Part shown: one piece after another, positions 11,432 through 22,689 of the stretch
Position numbering within the stretch: position 1 is the first letter of the stretch
Layout of the letters: each line of letters starts with the position of its first letter
Assembly (NCBI GenBank): GCA_033398695.1
Contig: CM065814.1
Location: 14,814,358 to 14,878,357, forward strand
Source of the DNA: Orobanche coerulescens
Lineage: Eukaryota > Streptophyta > Magnoliopsida > Lamiales > Orobanchaceae
Direction of reading: 5' to 3'
DNA length: 64,000 nucleotides
Program-made: the position numbers and the translations under genes
Notes under the pieces: model-generated
Seen by the model: the letters and a program-made list of their open reading frames with translations, nothing else
Database searches by the model: none
Told to the model about the DNA's origin: nothing

Positions 11432-12364
11432 GCTTTGGCTCGGCGATTTCATTTCAACGCGATTTTTCTTCGTTTTTCGTCGTCCGGCGACGGGAGGCTC
11501 GGGAAATCGAGTTCTTGGCCGATTCTAATCATTTCCACGGCATTTTGGAAGATCCTTGTTGATTATATCATCATCTAATCCGAGTATTTCGTCGAATCAA
11601 GGTATATTTCTTGATTTTCTTTCAAGTTGACTTTTTGGAGAATTGTTCTTGATTTCGTTTCTAATCCGATTTTGATGAATCGGTTGATGTTAGTAAACAT
11701 TATTAATCATGTTCTATGGATTGTATATCCATATTTTAGATTCGTTCAACCCGATTGATGATTTTTAGGGTCTTGAGGAACTTTGAACATTTAGTGTTCG
11801 ATTAAATGCCTCAAAGAGTTTCTTTCGGTCGTTATGTTGATTTCGATTGATATTGTGTTATTGAATGAATTGTATTTCATTCAAGGTGGTTCGAGTACTT
11901 GTGTTTACCGGAGGACGCCGTTCGTTGTTCGTGGAGGGATTTCACCGCCTTCGGTTGAGGCAAGTTTTATACTTGTACTAGTCAATGAGATTAATGTTAT
12001 CATATATGTGTATGAATGTGTTGTATCATTCCGAGACTTAGTCTCTTCATGAATTCATTGATATCAAGAGATCGTTCGATACGATACCTTTCGCAATTTT
12101 GCCAAATGTTTATTGTTGTTCGTTAACGGCGGTTCAAGGCATTGTGATACTCATTATTAATGTCATTGTCGATAGCGGTTCATGTATCGATGTATCGATT
12201 GTTGTTAATATAGATGTCAATTAAAGACATCGTTGAGATCATTGTTATTCTGTTTGGATTGTCATTAAAACTGTCGAGGCCGATTAAAGGCATTGGCTTA
12301 TTCATCTCTCGCCTTCGCCGCTTGCAGAATCGATTAAAGGTGCCGAGGCATCCTTCATATCATT

Positions 12365-12740
12365 CTTATCGAATTGCCGCTCGGGTAAATCGAAATGTTC
12401 AATCATTCACTAAATCATTGTTATCGATTGACCTTTCTAAGGCAATCTAGGTATTCACTCATTCATCGTATCATTGTTATCGATTGGCCATTCTCGTGCA
12501 AATCGAAATGTTCAATCATTCATCGCATCATTGATATCGATTGACCGTACTAAGGCAGTCGAGGTAAAGACTCAATCATCGTGTCATGGTTATCGATTGG
12601 CGTTCTCGTGCAAATCGAAGTGTTCAATCATTTATGGTATCATTGTTGTCGATTGACCGTTTTAGGCAATCGAGGTATTGAATCATCCACTGCATCATTG
12701 TTGTCGGTTGGCCGTTTTAAGGCAATCGAGGTGTTAATTT
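12365..12740 (+). repeat. 56-bp minisatellite in the A LTR
   Basis: Degenerate units of 54-57 bp with the core TATCGATTGRCC..CTAAGGCAATCGAGGT..TTCAATCATTCA. The CGATTG cores fall at about 12425, 12481, 12538, 12594, 12650 and 12704. The same repeat occurs in the 3' LTR (18285-18650), in shorter form in the D LTRs, and inside element B (27455-27785). Confidence 0.85.
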
Positions 12741-12814
12741 GGGACTGTCAAGGACGGTGTCTATCCGTGTGTTACTATCATCGTGTTGGCCGACTCAAGG
12801 CAGCACACTATCAT

Positions 12815-13142
12815 TAATTGTGATACGGCTGGATGCCGTGGCTTCGGCCCTAATTGTGATACGGCTGGATGCCGTGGCTTCGGCCCTAATTGTGATACGG
12901 CTGGATGCCGTGGCTTGGGCCCTAATTGTGATACGGCTGGATGCCGTGGCTTCGGACCTAATTGTGATACGGCTGGATGCCGTGGCTTCGGCCCTAATTG
13001 TGATACGGCTGGATGCCGTGGCTTCGGCCCTAATTGTGATACGGCTGGATGCCGTGGCTTCGGCCCTAATTGTGATACGGCTGGATGCCGTGGCTTCGGC
13101 CCTAATTGTGATACGGTTTTCATGCCGTGGCTTCGGCCCTAA
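12815..13142 (+). repeat. 36-bp tandem repeat in the A LTR
   Basis: Nine head-to-tail copies of a 36-bp unit containing TGTGATACGGCTGGATGCCG and GTGGCTTCGGCCC, almost identical except the last. Because 36 is divisible by three, frames on both strands stay open over the block without any protein being implied. The 3' LTR copy (18729-19035) is shorter and much more variable. Confidence 0.95.
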
Positions 13143-13929
13143 TCAATAACAGCTTCGGGCTGTTTCGACTTCATGTGATTGTGATATTTGACAGCTTCGG
13201 CTGAGTGTCTTTAAGGCCTTTGTGATTGTCTTGGTAATTTCATTGGAGCCTTCGGGCATTGTGATTCATAATTAATTCAGTTCTGGTTTGGTTCATGTCG
13301 TGTAATTCATTGTGGTACTCTGTGATTATGATTCGCCGTTGGGCACTTATGTTCTAACCTGTTGAACAGGTATTAATAGTATGCCGTGGGCATAGTATTT
13401 CACGAATGCTCGGTTCTTATATTGGTTTGTGAGCATTTCGTATTATTATTATCATTGTACCGTTTCATTCTGCCTTTGGATGCATATCATGTTATACATG
13501 TATTTGATATTCATTATCTGGATGACTAACCCCGTGGGGGCGGAACATGTTTTCATGTTTTAGGTGCTTGCGAGGAGAGAGTTGAGACACAGGGGCATGA
13601 TGATGGCGACGAGGCATTCGAGCGATACTAGTCCGAGTTGTTAATGTTGGTCAGTCAGTTGGAGTGTTCTCCAGTTTGTCAGTCACTGTCATTATGTTTT
13701 ACCCGAGCAAATGCTCGTGGAGGTTGTTGTATTTTATTTTTGGCCATGTAGGCCCATCATTGTCGTTGAAATTCCTTATCGGAATATTGTGTCGGATATC
13801 ATGGTAGGGACTATGATTTTCCCTTGCTGTTTAATTTAATATATTTTAGTCATGTTCGCCTGGTGGATCTCCTGGCGTGGGGTCCACGGCACTGTAATAA
13901 CCCATTAGGATTTGGGGGTGTTACAGAAA

Positions 13930-13943
13930 TGGTATCAGAGACC
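13930..13943 (+). other. Primer-binding site of element A
   Basis: TGGTATCAGAGACC starts four bases after the LTR end and matches the initiator-Met tRNA 3' end at its first 11 bases. It is followed by a leader without coding sequence. Confidence 0.8.
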
Positions 13944-14385
13944 AAGGTTTTGTGATAACCGGGCATGTGTGTTATGTGGCTCTACCGGTGTGGTAGTAGC
14001 GTGATGTTTGTGATGTTTTGGAACTGTATGATTTTTGAGTACTGTCGTGGTGATGTGTGGGTTTGGGGATTGTTGGTGTTCCCGAGACCGACGAGGCAGG
14101 GAGTGAACGCCGGTGCCGTGGTCATGTGCAATGTGCGGCTCCAATCGGGAAGTGAACGCCAGTGCGAGGCACGTGCAATGTGCGGCTTTCGATGTGGAGT
14201 GGAACGCCGGTGATACGTGCATGTGACAAGGAGCGGCTCATGCGCTTTAGGTGAGGAGACACAGCGTCACAGATCCCACAAAACTCGACAGTGCTCTAAA
14301 CTTATTGTGGTCTTGGCGGAGACCAATTGTTTTCAAATTATGATTGATTCTGTTTTGCACTCTTTTTGTGTCGAGATTTTAAAAA

Positions 14386-14397
14386 TGGTATCAGAGC
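14386..14397 (+). other. Second PBS-like site inside element A
   Basis: TGGTATCAGAGC occurs again 456 bases after the first PBS and is followed by a leader that matches element D from its own PBS on (GTGAGTTATGTGG..CTACCGACGCGGTAGTAG). The first PBS is followed by a diverged version of the same leader. The leader seems duplicated, with CGGCTC..GTGAACGCCG repeats like those of LTR G between the copies (about 14090-14240). Confidence 0.75.
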
Positions 14398-14744
14398 GTT
14401 GGGTTGTGAAATACCCTGAGATGTGAGTTATGTGGTCCTACCGACGCGGTAGTAGTGGGATTGTCAGGTTATGACAATCTAGTCAGTCAGGTTTTGTGAG
14501 TCGTAATATTGGTGCGACTGCACGAGTCATTCATTCATCGAGTCGTCGTCAGTGAAGACTAGTATCGCGAGACTTCGAAGCTTCGTATGACCTGTGTAAG
14601 GACTCGATTCTCTTTATGTTCATACATTCATCATGTCATTAATTATTCATGCTTTGTGGAAACATATATGTGATATTATTGTTATGATTGATTCATGACT
14701 AATTGTTTTGGAGCACGTGTGACCTGTATAAGTGCTAAGGATCA

Positions 14745-15800
14745 ACTCATTCACCAGTTAATAATCCTCAATCATCATTTTGATCTTGTCGATCAAGTTA
14801 ATTCATTCATCACTCAGTTACTTCATTCATCACTCGATTAATATCATTCATCACTCGCCATTCATTCATCACTCGATTAATATCATTCATCACTCGATTA
14901 ATTCATTCATCACTCATCAATATCATTCATCACTCGATTAATTCGTTCATCACTCAGTCACTATCATTACTCAGATAATATCATTCATCACTCAGTTAAT
15001 TCGTTCATCACTCAGTTAATTCCTTCATCACTTAGTCAATCTCATTGTTCATATTAATTCATTAATCACTCAGTCAATCTCATTGTTCCGTCAATTCATT
15101 CATTACTCAGTCAATCTCACTGCTCAGTTAATTCATTCATCACTCAGTTAATCTCATTGTTCAGTTAATTCATTCACTACTCAGTCAATCTCATTGTTCA
15201 GTCAATTCGTTCATCACTCAGTCAATCTCATTGTTCATTTAATTAATTCATCACTCAGTCAATATCATTCATCACTCAGTTAATTCATTCACCACTCAGT
15301 TAATTCATTCATCACTCAGTCAATATCATTACTCAGTTAATTCATTCATCACTTAGATAATTCATTCATCACTCAGTTAATCTCATTGTTCAGTTAATTC
15401 ATTCACTACTCAGTCAATCTCATTGTTCAGTCAATTCGTTCATCACTCAGTCAATCTCATTGTTCATTTAATTAATTCATCACTCAGTCAATATCATTCA
15501 TCACTCAGTTAATTCATTCACCACTCAGTTAATTCATTCATCACTCAGTCAATATCATTACTCAGTTAATTCATTCATCACTTAGATAATTCATTCATCA
15601 CTCAGTCAATTTCGTTACTCAGTTAATTCATTCATCACTCAGTAAATCTCATCGTTCAGTTAATTCATTCATCACTCAGTCAATCTCATCATTCAGTTAA
15701 TTCATTCATCACCCAGTCAATCTCATCGTTCAGTTAATTCATTCATCACTCAGTCTATCTAATTGTTCAGTTAATTCATTAATCATCCAGTCCATTTCAC
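14745..15800 (+). repeat. ATTCATTCATCACTCAGT minisatellite in element A
   Basis: About 1 kb of short interspersed units, AATTCATTCATCACTCAGT alternating with CAATCTCATTGTTCAGTT or CAATATCATTACTCAGTT. A longer segment (about 15130-15310) is duplicated at 15370-15550. The same repeat lies at the same place, between PBS and gag, in element D (47830-48380) and in reduced form in B (26040-26150). I see no coding sense. Confidence 0.9.
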
Positions 15801-16073
15801 GGTTCAATAGTTGATCTTGTGGATCGAATTTTCAACCTTGTTAACTTGTTCAAGGTAATTATTTCAGGAATTTCATCAGATAATCATGTTACCTCACTTG
15901 ATCTTTCATGCGATCTTATCATATTCCGGCGTCATGTCGACGATCATTTCATTGCATTATTAATGCATTCATTGTGTTGGAGCGTGTATGCTCATTCTTA
16001 TCATTCCGTCTCATAATCATAATGCGATCTTCATACGAGATCTGTAATTATCACGTGACTTTCCTGCCTCGGT

Positions 16074-16230
16074 ATGGAAAGAGCTGTTAGAAGGACATCG
16101 GACTCCGACGTCCAAGAGATTGTTTTCTAGTCGTCTTCGTGCTGGGAGAGCATCTTCATCTCAGACGATGAGTTCGACTGTTGTTGCTTTAACTGTGATA
16201 CAATAGGACATTCATCACCGGTTTTGAGCA
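16074..16230 (+). pseudogene. gag remnant of element A, internally deleted
   Basis: The start ATGGAAAGAGCTGTTAGA matches the gag start of element D (48655). It jumps directly to sequence matching D at 49573 onward, then at GGACAT (16206-16211) jumps again to D at 49887. Thus the capsid core and most of the two zinc knuckles are gone; only the first Cys pair of one knuckle is recognisable. Both junctions fall at short direct repeats present in D. The frame is lost, so no Gag is made. Confidence 0.8.
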
Positions 16231-16561
16231 AGTTAATTCTTGTTCGGTAATAGGATAATCACTCATTTCATTTGTCGTTCATTCATTCATATAAGTCATT
16301 CATCATATATCAATCACGTTGAGACTTATAATTATCAAACTAATCATTCAATTCACGGGGAACTATGGTTCCAATCATTTCATTTGAGCTGTCACTCATT
16401 ACGTTATCATTTCACACCGGTGAGTCATCCTTGATCCTTGTTGGATTTCGATTCATTATCATTCATTGCGATCATTCTTGTTCGTGTGTATCACGTCGAT
16501 TTTTCCTGGCGGGATATTGCTTCTCCCTACTTGTTTTAAGTTTCGGGACGAAACTTCTTTT
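16231..16561 (+). other. Post-gag non-coding part of element A
   Basis: The stretch starting at GAGCAAGTTAATTCTTG (about 16227) through about 16430 resembles both the post-gag part of element D (49901-50110) and the B LTR interior (24795-25000). The end (CTTGTTTTAAGTTTCGGGACGAAACTTC) leads into the polypurine tract and also occurs reversed inside the C LTRs. I see no coding sequence. Confidence 0.65.
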
Positions 16562-16569
16562 AAGGGGGG
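16562..16569 (+). other. Polypurine tract of element A
   Basis: AAGGGGGG lies five bases before the 3' LTR, preceded by ACGAAACTTCTTTT. This is the plus-strand primer site. B and D have the equivalent tract at 30389-30396 and 50612-50619. Confidence 0.85.
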
Positions 16570-16574
16570 TAGTA

Positions 16575-19500
16575 TGTAATATCCGCAATTTCGATTTTTC
16601 GGTAATTTTCTTTTTTCGACGGAAGTCTGTTTTGACGACTCGCTCATGACCGTTTCGTCATTCCGAGAATATTTAATTCTGCTCTTTTTGTCATCCGAGT
16701 TCGTTTCGGTATCGTTTTGTTTAGTTCCGTGTTCTTTAACGGCTTTTCACTTTTCGAGTTCGATTCTTGCGAATCTCGTCAGCTGTTGTTTGAGTTTCTA
16801 TAAGTTCATTTAATGTTATTATTCATGTTGCGAGCTTTGGTTCGGTGTTTCGATCACGTATCGTGATTTTCGGACGTTTTGGGCCATTTTTGTAATTTCC
16901 CAAAGTGCAGGGTAATTATTTCCGTTGTCGAATTCCGACACTTCGGATGGTCGGAATCGTGTGTTCTCTTAGTGCTTGGATTCGTCTTTGCGAGTACTTC
17001 GTAACCGTATCTTGATTTTTACTCGAGTTCGGGTTTGGGTCGTCGGGCGTCGGAGTGGCCACGGCCGAGTCACGGCCGGAGCAGGTGGCTTTGGCGAGTT
17101 CTGGACGTAAGGTGCGATTACGGCCGTAAGGTGTCCGAGTTACGGCCGTAAGCGTGATCGAATGCTGACGTCTGGCCGGGCGGATTTTGACGAAGGCGAT
17201 TCTGGCCGTAAGGTGTGCGAAGTTACGGCCGTAAGTGTCCATTTGGTCTTTGGCGATTGACGAATGCGATTCTGGCCGTAAGGCTGCCGAGTACGGCCGT
17301 AAGGTGTCCGAGTTACGGCCGTAAGGCCTACCGTTCTGGCGTAACCTATAGGCTATATATAGCACGGCTCGGCGATTTCATTTCAACGCGATTTTTCTTC
17401 CTTTTCGACGTCGCGGACGGAGGCTCGAAATCGAGTTCTTGGCGATTCTAATCATTTCCACGGCATTTTGGAAGATCCTTGTTGATTATATCATCATCTA
17501 ATCCGAGTATTTCGTCGAATCAAGGTATATTTCTTGATTTTCTTTCAAGTTGACTTTTTGGAGAATTGTTCTTGATTTCGTTTCTAATCCGATTTTTATG
17601 AATCGGTTGATGTTAGTAAACATTATTAATCATGTTCTATGGATTGTATATCCATATTTTCGATCTGCTCAACCCGATTGATGATTTTAGGGTCTTGAGG
17701 AACTTTGAACATTTAGTGTTCGATTAAATGCCTCAAAGAGTTTCTTTCGTCGTTATGTTGATTTCGATTGATATTGTGTTATTGAATGAATTGTATTTCA
17801 TTCAAGGTGGTTCGAGTACTTGTGTTTACCGAGGACGCCGTTCGTTGTTCGTGGAGGGATTTCACCGCTTCGGTTGAGGCAAGTTTTATACTTGTACTAG
17901 TCAATGAGATTAATGTTATCATATATGTGTATGAATGTGTTGTATCATTCCGAGACTTAGTCTCTTCATGAATTCATTGATATCAAGAGATCGTTCGATA
18001 CGATACCTTTCGCAATTTTGCCAAATGTTTATTGTTGTTCGTTAACGGCGGTTCAAGGCATTGTGATACTCATTATTAATGTCATTGTCGATAGCGGTTC
18101 GCGGTATCGATGTATCGATTGTTGTTAATATAGATGTCAATTAAAGACATCGTTGAGATCATTGTTATTCTGTTTGGATTGTCATTAAAACCGTCCGTGC
18201 CGATTAAAGGCATTGGCTTATTCATCTCTCGCCTTCGTCCGGTGAATCGATTAAAGGTGCCGAGGCATCCTTCATATCATTGTTATCGAATTGCCGTTCT
18301 CGTAAATCGAAATGTTCAATCATTCACTAAATCATTGTTATCGATTGACCTTTCTAAGGCAATCTAGGTATTCACTCATTCATCGTATCATTGTATCGAT
18401 TGGCCATTCTCGTGCAAATCGAAATGTTCAATCATTCATTGCATCATTGTTATCGATTGACCTTTCTAAGGCAATCGAGGTATTCACTCATTCATCGTGT
18501 CATTGTTATCGATTGGCGTTCTCGTGCAAATCGAAGTGTTCAATCATTTATGGTATCATTGTTGTCGATTGACCGTTTTAGGCAATCGAGGTATTGAATC
18601 ATCCACGCATCATTGTTGTCGGTTGGCCGCTTTAAGGCAATCGAGGTGTTAATTTGGGATCACAAGGACGGTGTCTATCCGTGTTACTATCATCGTGTTG
18701 GCCGACTCAAGGCAAGACACTATCATTAATTGTGATACCCGGATGCCGTTTCGCCCTAATTGTGATATACCGATGCCGTGCTTCGCCTAATTGTGATACG
18801 GCCGATGCCGTGGCTTGGGCCCTAATTGTGATACTACCGATGCCGTGGCTTCGCCCTAATTGTGATACTGGTGGATGCCGTGGCTTCGCCCTAATTGTGA
18901 TACGGTGGATGCCGTGGCTTGGGCCCTAATTGTGATACTACCGATGCCGGCTTCGCCCTAATTGTGATACGGTGGATGCCGTGGCTTCGCCCCTAATTGT
19001 GATACGGTTTTCATGCCGTGGCTTCGCCCTAATCAATATGACTTGGGTCATTTCGACTTCATGTGATTGTGATATTTGTGACTTGGGTGAGTGTCTTTAA
19101 GGCCTTTGTGATTGTCTTGGTAATTTCATTGGAGCCTTCGGGCATTGTGATTCATAATTAATTGATTGGTTTGGTTCATGTCGTGTAATTCATTGTGGTA
19201 CTCTGTGATTATGATTCGCCGGCACTTATGTTCTAACTTTGTTGAGCAGTATTAATAGTATGCCGTGGGCATAGTATTTCACGAATGCTCGGTTCTTATA
19301 TTGGTTTGTGAGCATTTCGTATTATTATTATTATGCACCGTTTCATTACGCTTTGGATGCATATCATGTTATACATGTATTTGATATTCATTATCTGGAT
19401 GACTGACCCCGTGGGGGCGGAACATGTTTTCATGTTTTAGGTGCTTGCGAGGAGAGAGTTGAGACACAGGGGCATGATGATGGCGACGAGGCATTCGAGC

Positions 19501-19802
19501 GATACTAGTCTGAGTTGTTAATGTTGGTCAGTCAGTTAGAGTGTTCTCCAGTTTGTCAGTCACTGTCATTATGTTTTACCCGAGCAAATGCTCGTGGAGG
19601 TTGTTGTATTTTATTTTTGGCCATGTAGGCCCATCATTGTCGTTGAAATTCCTTATCGGAATATTGTGTCGGATATCATGGTAGGGACTATGATTTTCCC
19701 TTGCTGTTTAATTTAATGTATTTTAGTCATGTTCGCCTGGTGGATCTCCTGGCGTGGGGTCCACGACACTGTAATAACCCATTAGGATTTGGGGGTGTTA
19801 CA
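16575..19802 (+). mobile_element. 3' LTR of element A
   Basis: 3228 bp, the same order of blocks as the 5' LTR and 68 bp shorter. AT-rich parts are nearly identical (for example 17440-17640 against 11500-11700). Differences, mostly small losses, are concentrated in GC-rich places: the TTACGGCCGTAA array (17100-17335), the 36-bp repeat (18729-19035) and CAG/CTG or CCGG sites. It ends GTGTTACA at 19802, followed by the TSD CTCGG. Confidence 0.95.
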
Positions 19803-19807
19803 CTCGG

Positions 19808-20422
19808 CACGTGACAGAAGATAAAAGCAAGCTGTTAGACTACGTAGAAGGTCACGGTCCAAAAGTGCGCTTCAGTGATAAATATAAAGAAAGAACAAGA
19901 GGGAAGAGAACCCTGCTTGTCGGGAAGTTCAATGTCACGGATGTAGCTTATGTTGAAGGCTTACAGTACAATCTACTTAGTATTAGCCAGTTCTGTGACA
20001 AACAGTTCTCGGTGAAATTCTATATAGATCACTGTAGAGTCAAGAACATCCTGACCAAAGAAGTTGTGCTCACAGGAAGCAGATCAGGTAATATGTATAT
20101 TGCTGACTGGATGCCTACGAGCTCCATAATTCCTTGTTTTGTTGCCAAAGGCACTGCAGATATAAGCTGGCTATGGCACAAGAGGATGTCTCATGTCAAC
20201 TTCAAGACTATCAACAAGCTTTCCATACAGGGAATGGTTAGAGGATTGCCCAATGTGTCATTCGAAAAGGACAGTGTTTGTGGACCCTGTCAGAAAGGCA
20301 AGCAAATCAATACCACTCTGAAGAGCAAATCCTACCTTTCCACTCACAGAATTTTGGAAATGCTACACATGGATCTATACGGTCCTGTAGACCCGATAAG
20401 TTTGGGAGGTAAGAAATATTGA
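19808..20422 (+). pseudogene. Copia H protease remainder and integrase N-terminus
   Basis: It continues the protease frame cut by element A. The protease body lies at about 19808-20080. A GAG-pre-integrase segment with a zinc-binding H-H-C-C set follows: His near 20177 and 20192, Cys codons at 20279-20281 and 20288-20290. The first catalytic Asp of the integrase core is at 20372-20374 (H-M-D-L-Y-G). The frame stops at 20420-20422, about 16 codons after that Asp, and integrase resumes in another frame. Confidence 0.85.
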
Positions 20423-20891
20423 TGATTATTCCAGGTATGCTTGAACAATCTTCCTAATCAAGAAGAAGGAAACAACATCAAAGCTGCCCGAGCACCTGAG
20501 AAATCTTCAAAATGAAAAAGGGTTGAGTATCGTGTCTATTCGTTCCGACAGAGGTACAGAATTCACTAATCGCTTCATAGAGCATTACTGTTCGGAAAAT
20601 GGGATGCAACACGAATACTCAGCTGCCCATACACCTCAACAAAATGGTGTTACCGAGCAAAAGAACAGGACGCTAAAAGAAGCAACAAGGACAATGATTG
20701 CCGCAAGCAAGTTGCCACAGCGTTTCTGGGGCGAAGCCACCAATACAGCGTGCTATACACAAAACCGATGTGTCATCAACAAGCACCACAACAAAACAGC
20801 ATACGAGGTATGGAACAGCAAAACTCCACTAGTTTCGTACTTTCATATATTTGGATGCAGGTGTTACGTTTTGAACAACAGTAAGGATTAA
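20423..20891 (+). pseudogene. Copia H integrase core, broken
   Basis: After the stop at 20420 and a frame change, the core resumes. It has the second catalytic Asp at 20547-20549 (S-D-R-G-T-E-F) and the Glu at 20655-20657 (N-G-V-T-E). All three D,D,E residues are present in the DNA, but not in one frame. The usual W-G-E-A and F-G-C motifs follow. A stop at 20889-20891 breaks the link to the C-terminal part. The enzyme would insert cDNA into chromosomes. Confidence 0.85.
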
Positions 20892-21460
20892 CTTAGAACC
20901 TTCGATGATAAGTCGGATGAAGGGATATTTGTAGGATATTCCTCTATTAGCAAAGCTTATAGGATCTTCAATAAAAGGAAGCTATCAATTGAGGAATCAG
21001 TTCATGTTGTGTTCGATGAATCTCACCATGTTCCTACAGGAGTAGAAGAACTTACTCAGAACATCCAACAACTTTCCATCATTGATCCACCAACTCCTAT
21101 AGAACCCGTCGTCGACCTAGAAATCAACCCCGCAGCTGTAAGAATTGAAGTAGATGAAGCCGATGCTGTGCAAGCTGAAGCCGAAACTACAGCAACTCAA
21201 GATACAGTACGGGACCCCGAATTAGAACCCGATAGAAGATGGTTGAAAGATCACCAACAGGAGTTGATCATAGGAAACATTGATACTGGAGTATCTACTC
21301 GAAGGAGGATACAGAGTACGTAAGGAAATGTCCTATGTGCCATTTCCTAAATGGAAATCTCAATCCAAACTTAGAAGACTTAATATGTGCACTATTGATG
21401 TATTCTTAGCCCAATCCGAACCTGTTTCTACCAAACAATCTCTAGACAATTCTCATCGGA
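20892..21460 (+). pseudogene. Copia H integrase C-terminus and linker to RT
   Basis: Reading continues after the 20889 stop with the K-x-x-x-G-I-F-V-G-Y-S block that closes copia integrases. An acidic linker rich in Glu, Asp and Ala follows (about 21009-21323). A frame change near 21290-21323 leads to the pre-RT segment. Confidence 0.75.
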
Positions 21461-22689
21461 TTACATCTATGGAAGAAGAGCTTAACAGTTTCGAAAGAAA
21501 CAACATATGGTATCTAGTACCCAGACCTACACATCAATCCGTAATTGGAACCAAATAGGAATTTAGAAACAAGAAGGATAGAAATGGACTCATAATTAGG
21601 AACAAATCCAGCTAGTCGCCCAAGGCTACAGACAGGAAGAAGGCATAGACTACGATGAAACATTTGCCCCTGTAGCCAGACTAGAAGCCATTAGGATATT
21701 TTTAGCCTTTGCCGCCCATAAGAGCTTCATTGTATACCAAATGGACGTCAAGAGTGCATTCCTGAATGGAGACCTAGCCGAAGAAGTCTATGTTGAACAA
21801 CCACTAGGGTTTGTCAATACAGAAGGCGAAGAACTCGTATACAGGATAAGGAAAGCGATGTATGGTCTTAAGCAAGCCCCTAGAGCATGGTATGAGACAC
21901 TGTACCTGTATCTAACCGAAAATGGATTCGAGAAAGGTGCTATGGACAAGACCCTATTCAAAATACAGGAAGGTGATGACCTCCTTATGGTTCAAATATA
22001 TGTAGATGATATTATTTTTGGTTCAACTAACCTTGCTTTATGTCAAAGGTTCTCACATCTCATGCAAAGTAAATTTGAAATGAGTGTGATGAGAGAAGTT
22101 AGTTATTTCCTAGGATTGCAGGTAAAGCAGTCGCCTACAGGGATATTCATCAACCAGGAAATATACAGCAAGGAGCTTCTCAACAAGTTTGGAATAAATA
22201 CTTCCAAATCAACGTCAACCCCCATGAGCACTTCCGTGCAAATTAGTGCTGATGAAGCTGAAAAGCCGGTTGATCAATCACTCTACATGAAGCTTATTGG
22301 CTCATTCCTGTACCTAACAGCTAGCAGGCCCGATATCCAGTTTGCTGTAGGAGTGTGTGCGCGATATCAAGTAGCACCTAAAGAATCACACTTCGCAACA
22401 GCCAAACGAATCCTGAAATACGTCAAAGGAACAGTCGATGTAGGACTGTGGTATCCTAAAGAAGGTAGATTCGATTTAGTTAGCTACAACGACTCGGATC
22501 TCGCAGGTTGCAAGCTAGATAGGAAGAGTACAAGCGAAAATTGTCACTTTCTTGTACCTAGACTCGTGTCTTGGTTTAGCAAGAAACAATTGCCAAACTT
22601 GCTTTCAACAGCTGGGTCAAAATACTATGATGCAGGTAGTTGCTGTATGCATATCCTTTGGATGCAACAACAGCTGTCAGACTATGGCG
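21461..22689 (+). pseudogene. Copia H reverse transcriptase and RNase H, broken and truncated
   Basis: The RT begins with the M-E-E-E-L-x-x-F-E-R-N block at about 21469. There is a nonsense codon at 21556-21558, then the D-E-T-F-A-P-V-A-R and [11 protein letters not shown] blocks. The catalytic Y-V-D-D is intact at 21999-22010. RNase H starts near 22480 with a D-S-D-x-A-G-C-K block. The usual S-T-A-E-A-E-Y motif reads S-T-A-G-S-K-Y, so the catalytic Glu is lost. The frame ends with the W-M-Q-Q-Q-L block and D-Y-G near 22689; the last ~60 residues, the PPT and the LTR are gone. The remaining open codons to 22721 belong to the adjoining LTR. Confidence 0.85.

Larger units (their letters stand above)
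10630..13925 (+). mobile_element. 5' LTR of element A
   Basis: 3296 bp. In order: the start TGTAATATCCGC, a TTACGGCCGTAA palindrome array (11162-11393), a TATA box (11424-11431), a splice-donor-like AAGGTATATTTC (about 11599), 56-bp minisatellite units (about 12365-12740), a 36-bp tandem repeat (12815-13142), an acceptor-like TTTTAG before GTGCTTGCGAGG (about 13563), then the conserved CCTGGTGG..GGGTCCACGGCACTGTAATA end. No protein is encoded; the open frames over the 36-bp repeat follow from its period being a multiple of three. Confidence 0.95.
10630..19802 (+). mobile_element. Element A: non-autonomous gypsy LTR element inserted in copia H
   Basis: A complete element of 9173 bp. Two LTRs (10630-13925 and 16575-19802) begin TGTAATATCC and end GTGTTACA. 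It is flanked by the perfect 5-bp TSD CTCGG (10625-10629, 19803-19807). The 2649-bp internal part has a PBS, a second PBS-like copy, a long minisatellite, a short gag remnant and a polypurine tract, but no protease, RT or integrase. It must have moved using enzymes of a relative. Internal similarity to element D shows the same family, with extra deletions in gag. Confidence 0.95.
7012..22689 (+). mobile_element. Ty1-copia element H (SIRE/Maximus-like), split by element A
   Basis: The order is LTR, PBS, gag with coiled coil, protease, integrase, RT, RNase H, which is the copia order. The large gag with a coiled-coil tail and the WMQQQLxDYG motif at the end of RNase H suggest the SIRE/Maximus lineage. 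It is dead: several nonsense codons, at least one frameshift in gag, broken integrase and RT frames, and the insertion of element A (10630-19802). The element stops just after the D-Y-G codons near 22689, so the end of RNase H and the 3' LTR are missing. Confidence 0.85.

Noticed and set aside
12815..13142. Regular 36-bp repeats resembling a CRISPR array
   Set aside because: The repeats are directly adjacent with no unique spacers, and the DNA is a plant LTR.
12739..13149. Overlapping open frames on both strands that look like a repeat protein
   Set aside because: The block is a 36-bp tandem repeat. A period divisible by three keeps all frames open once one unit is open. No start context, and the 3' LTR copy breaks the frame.
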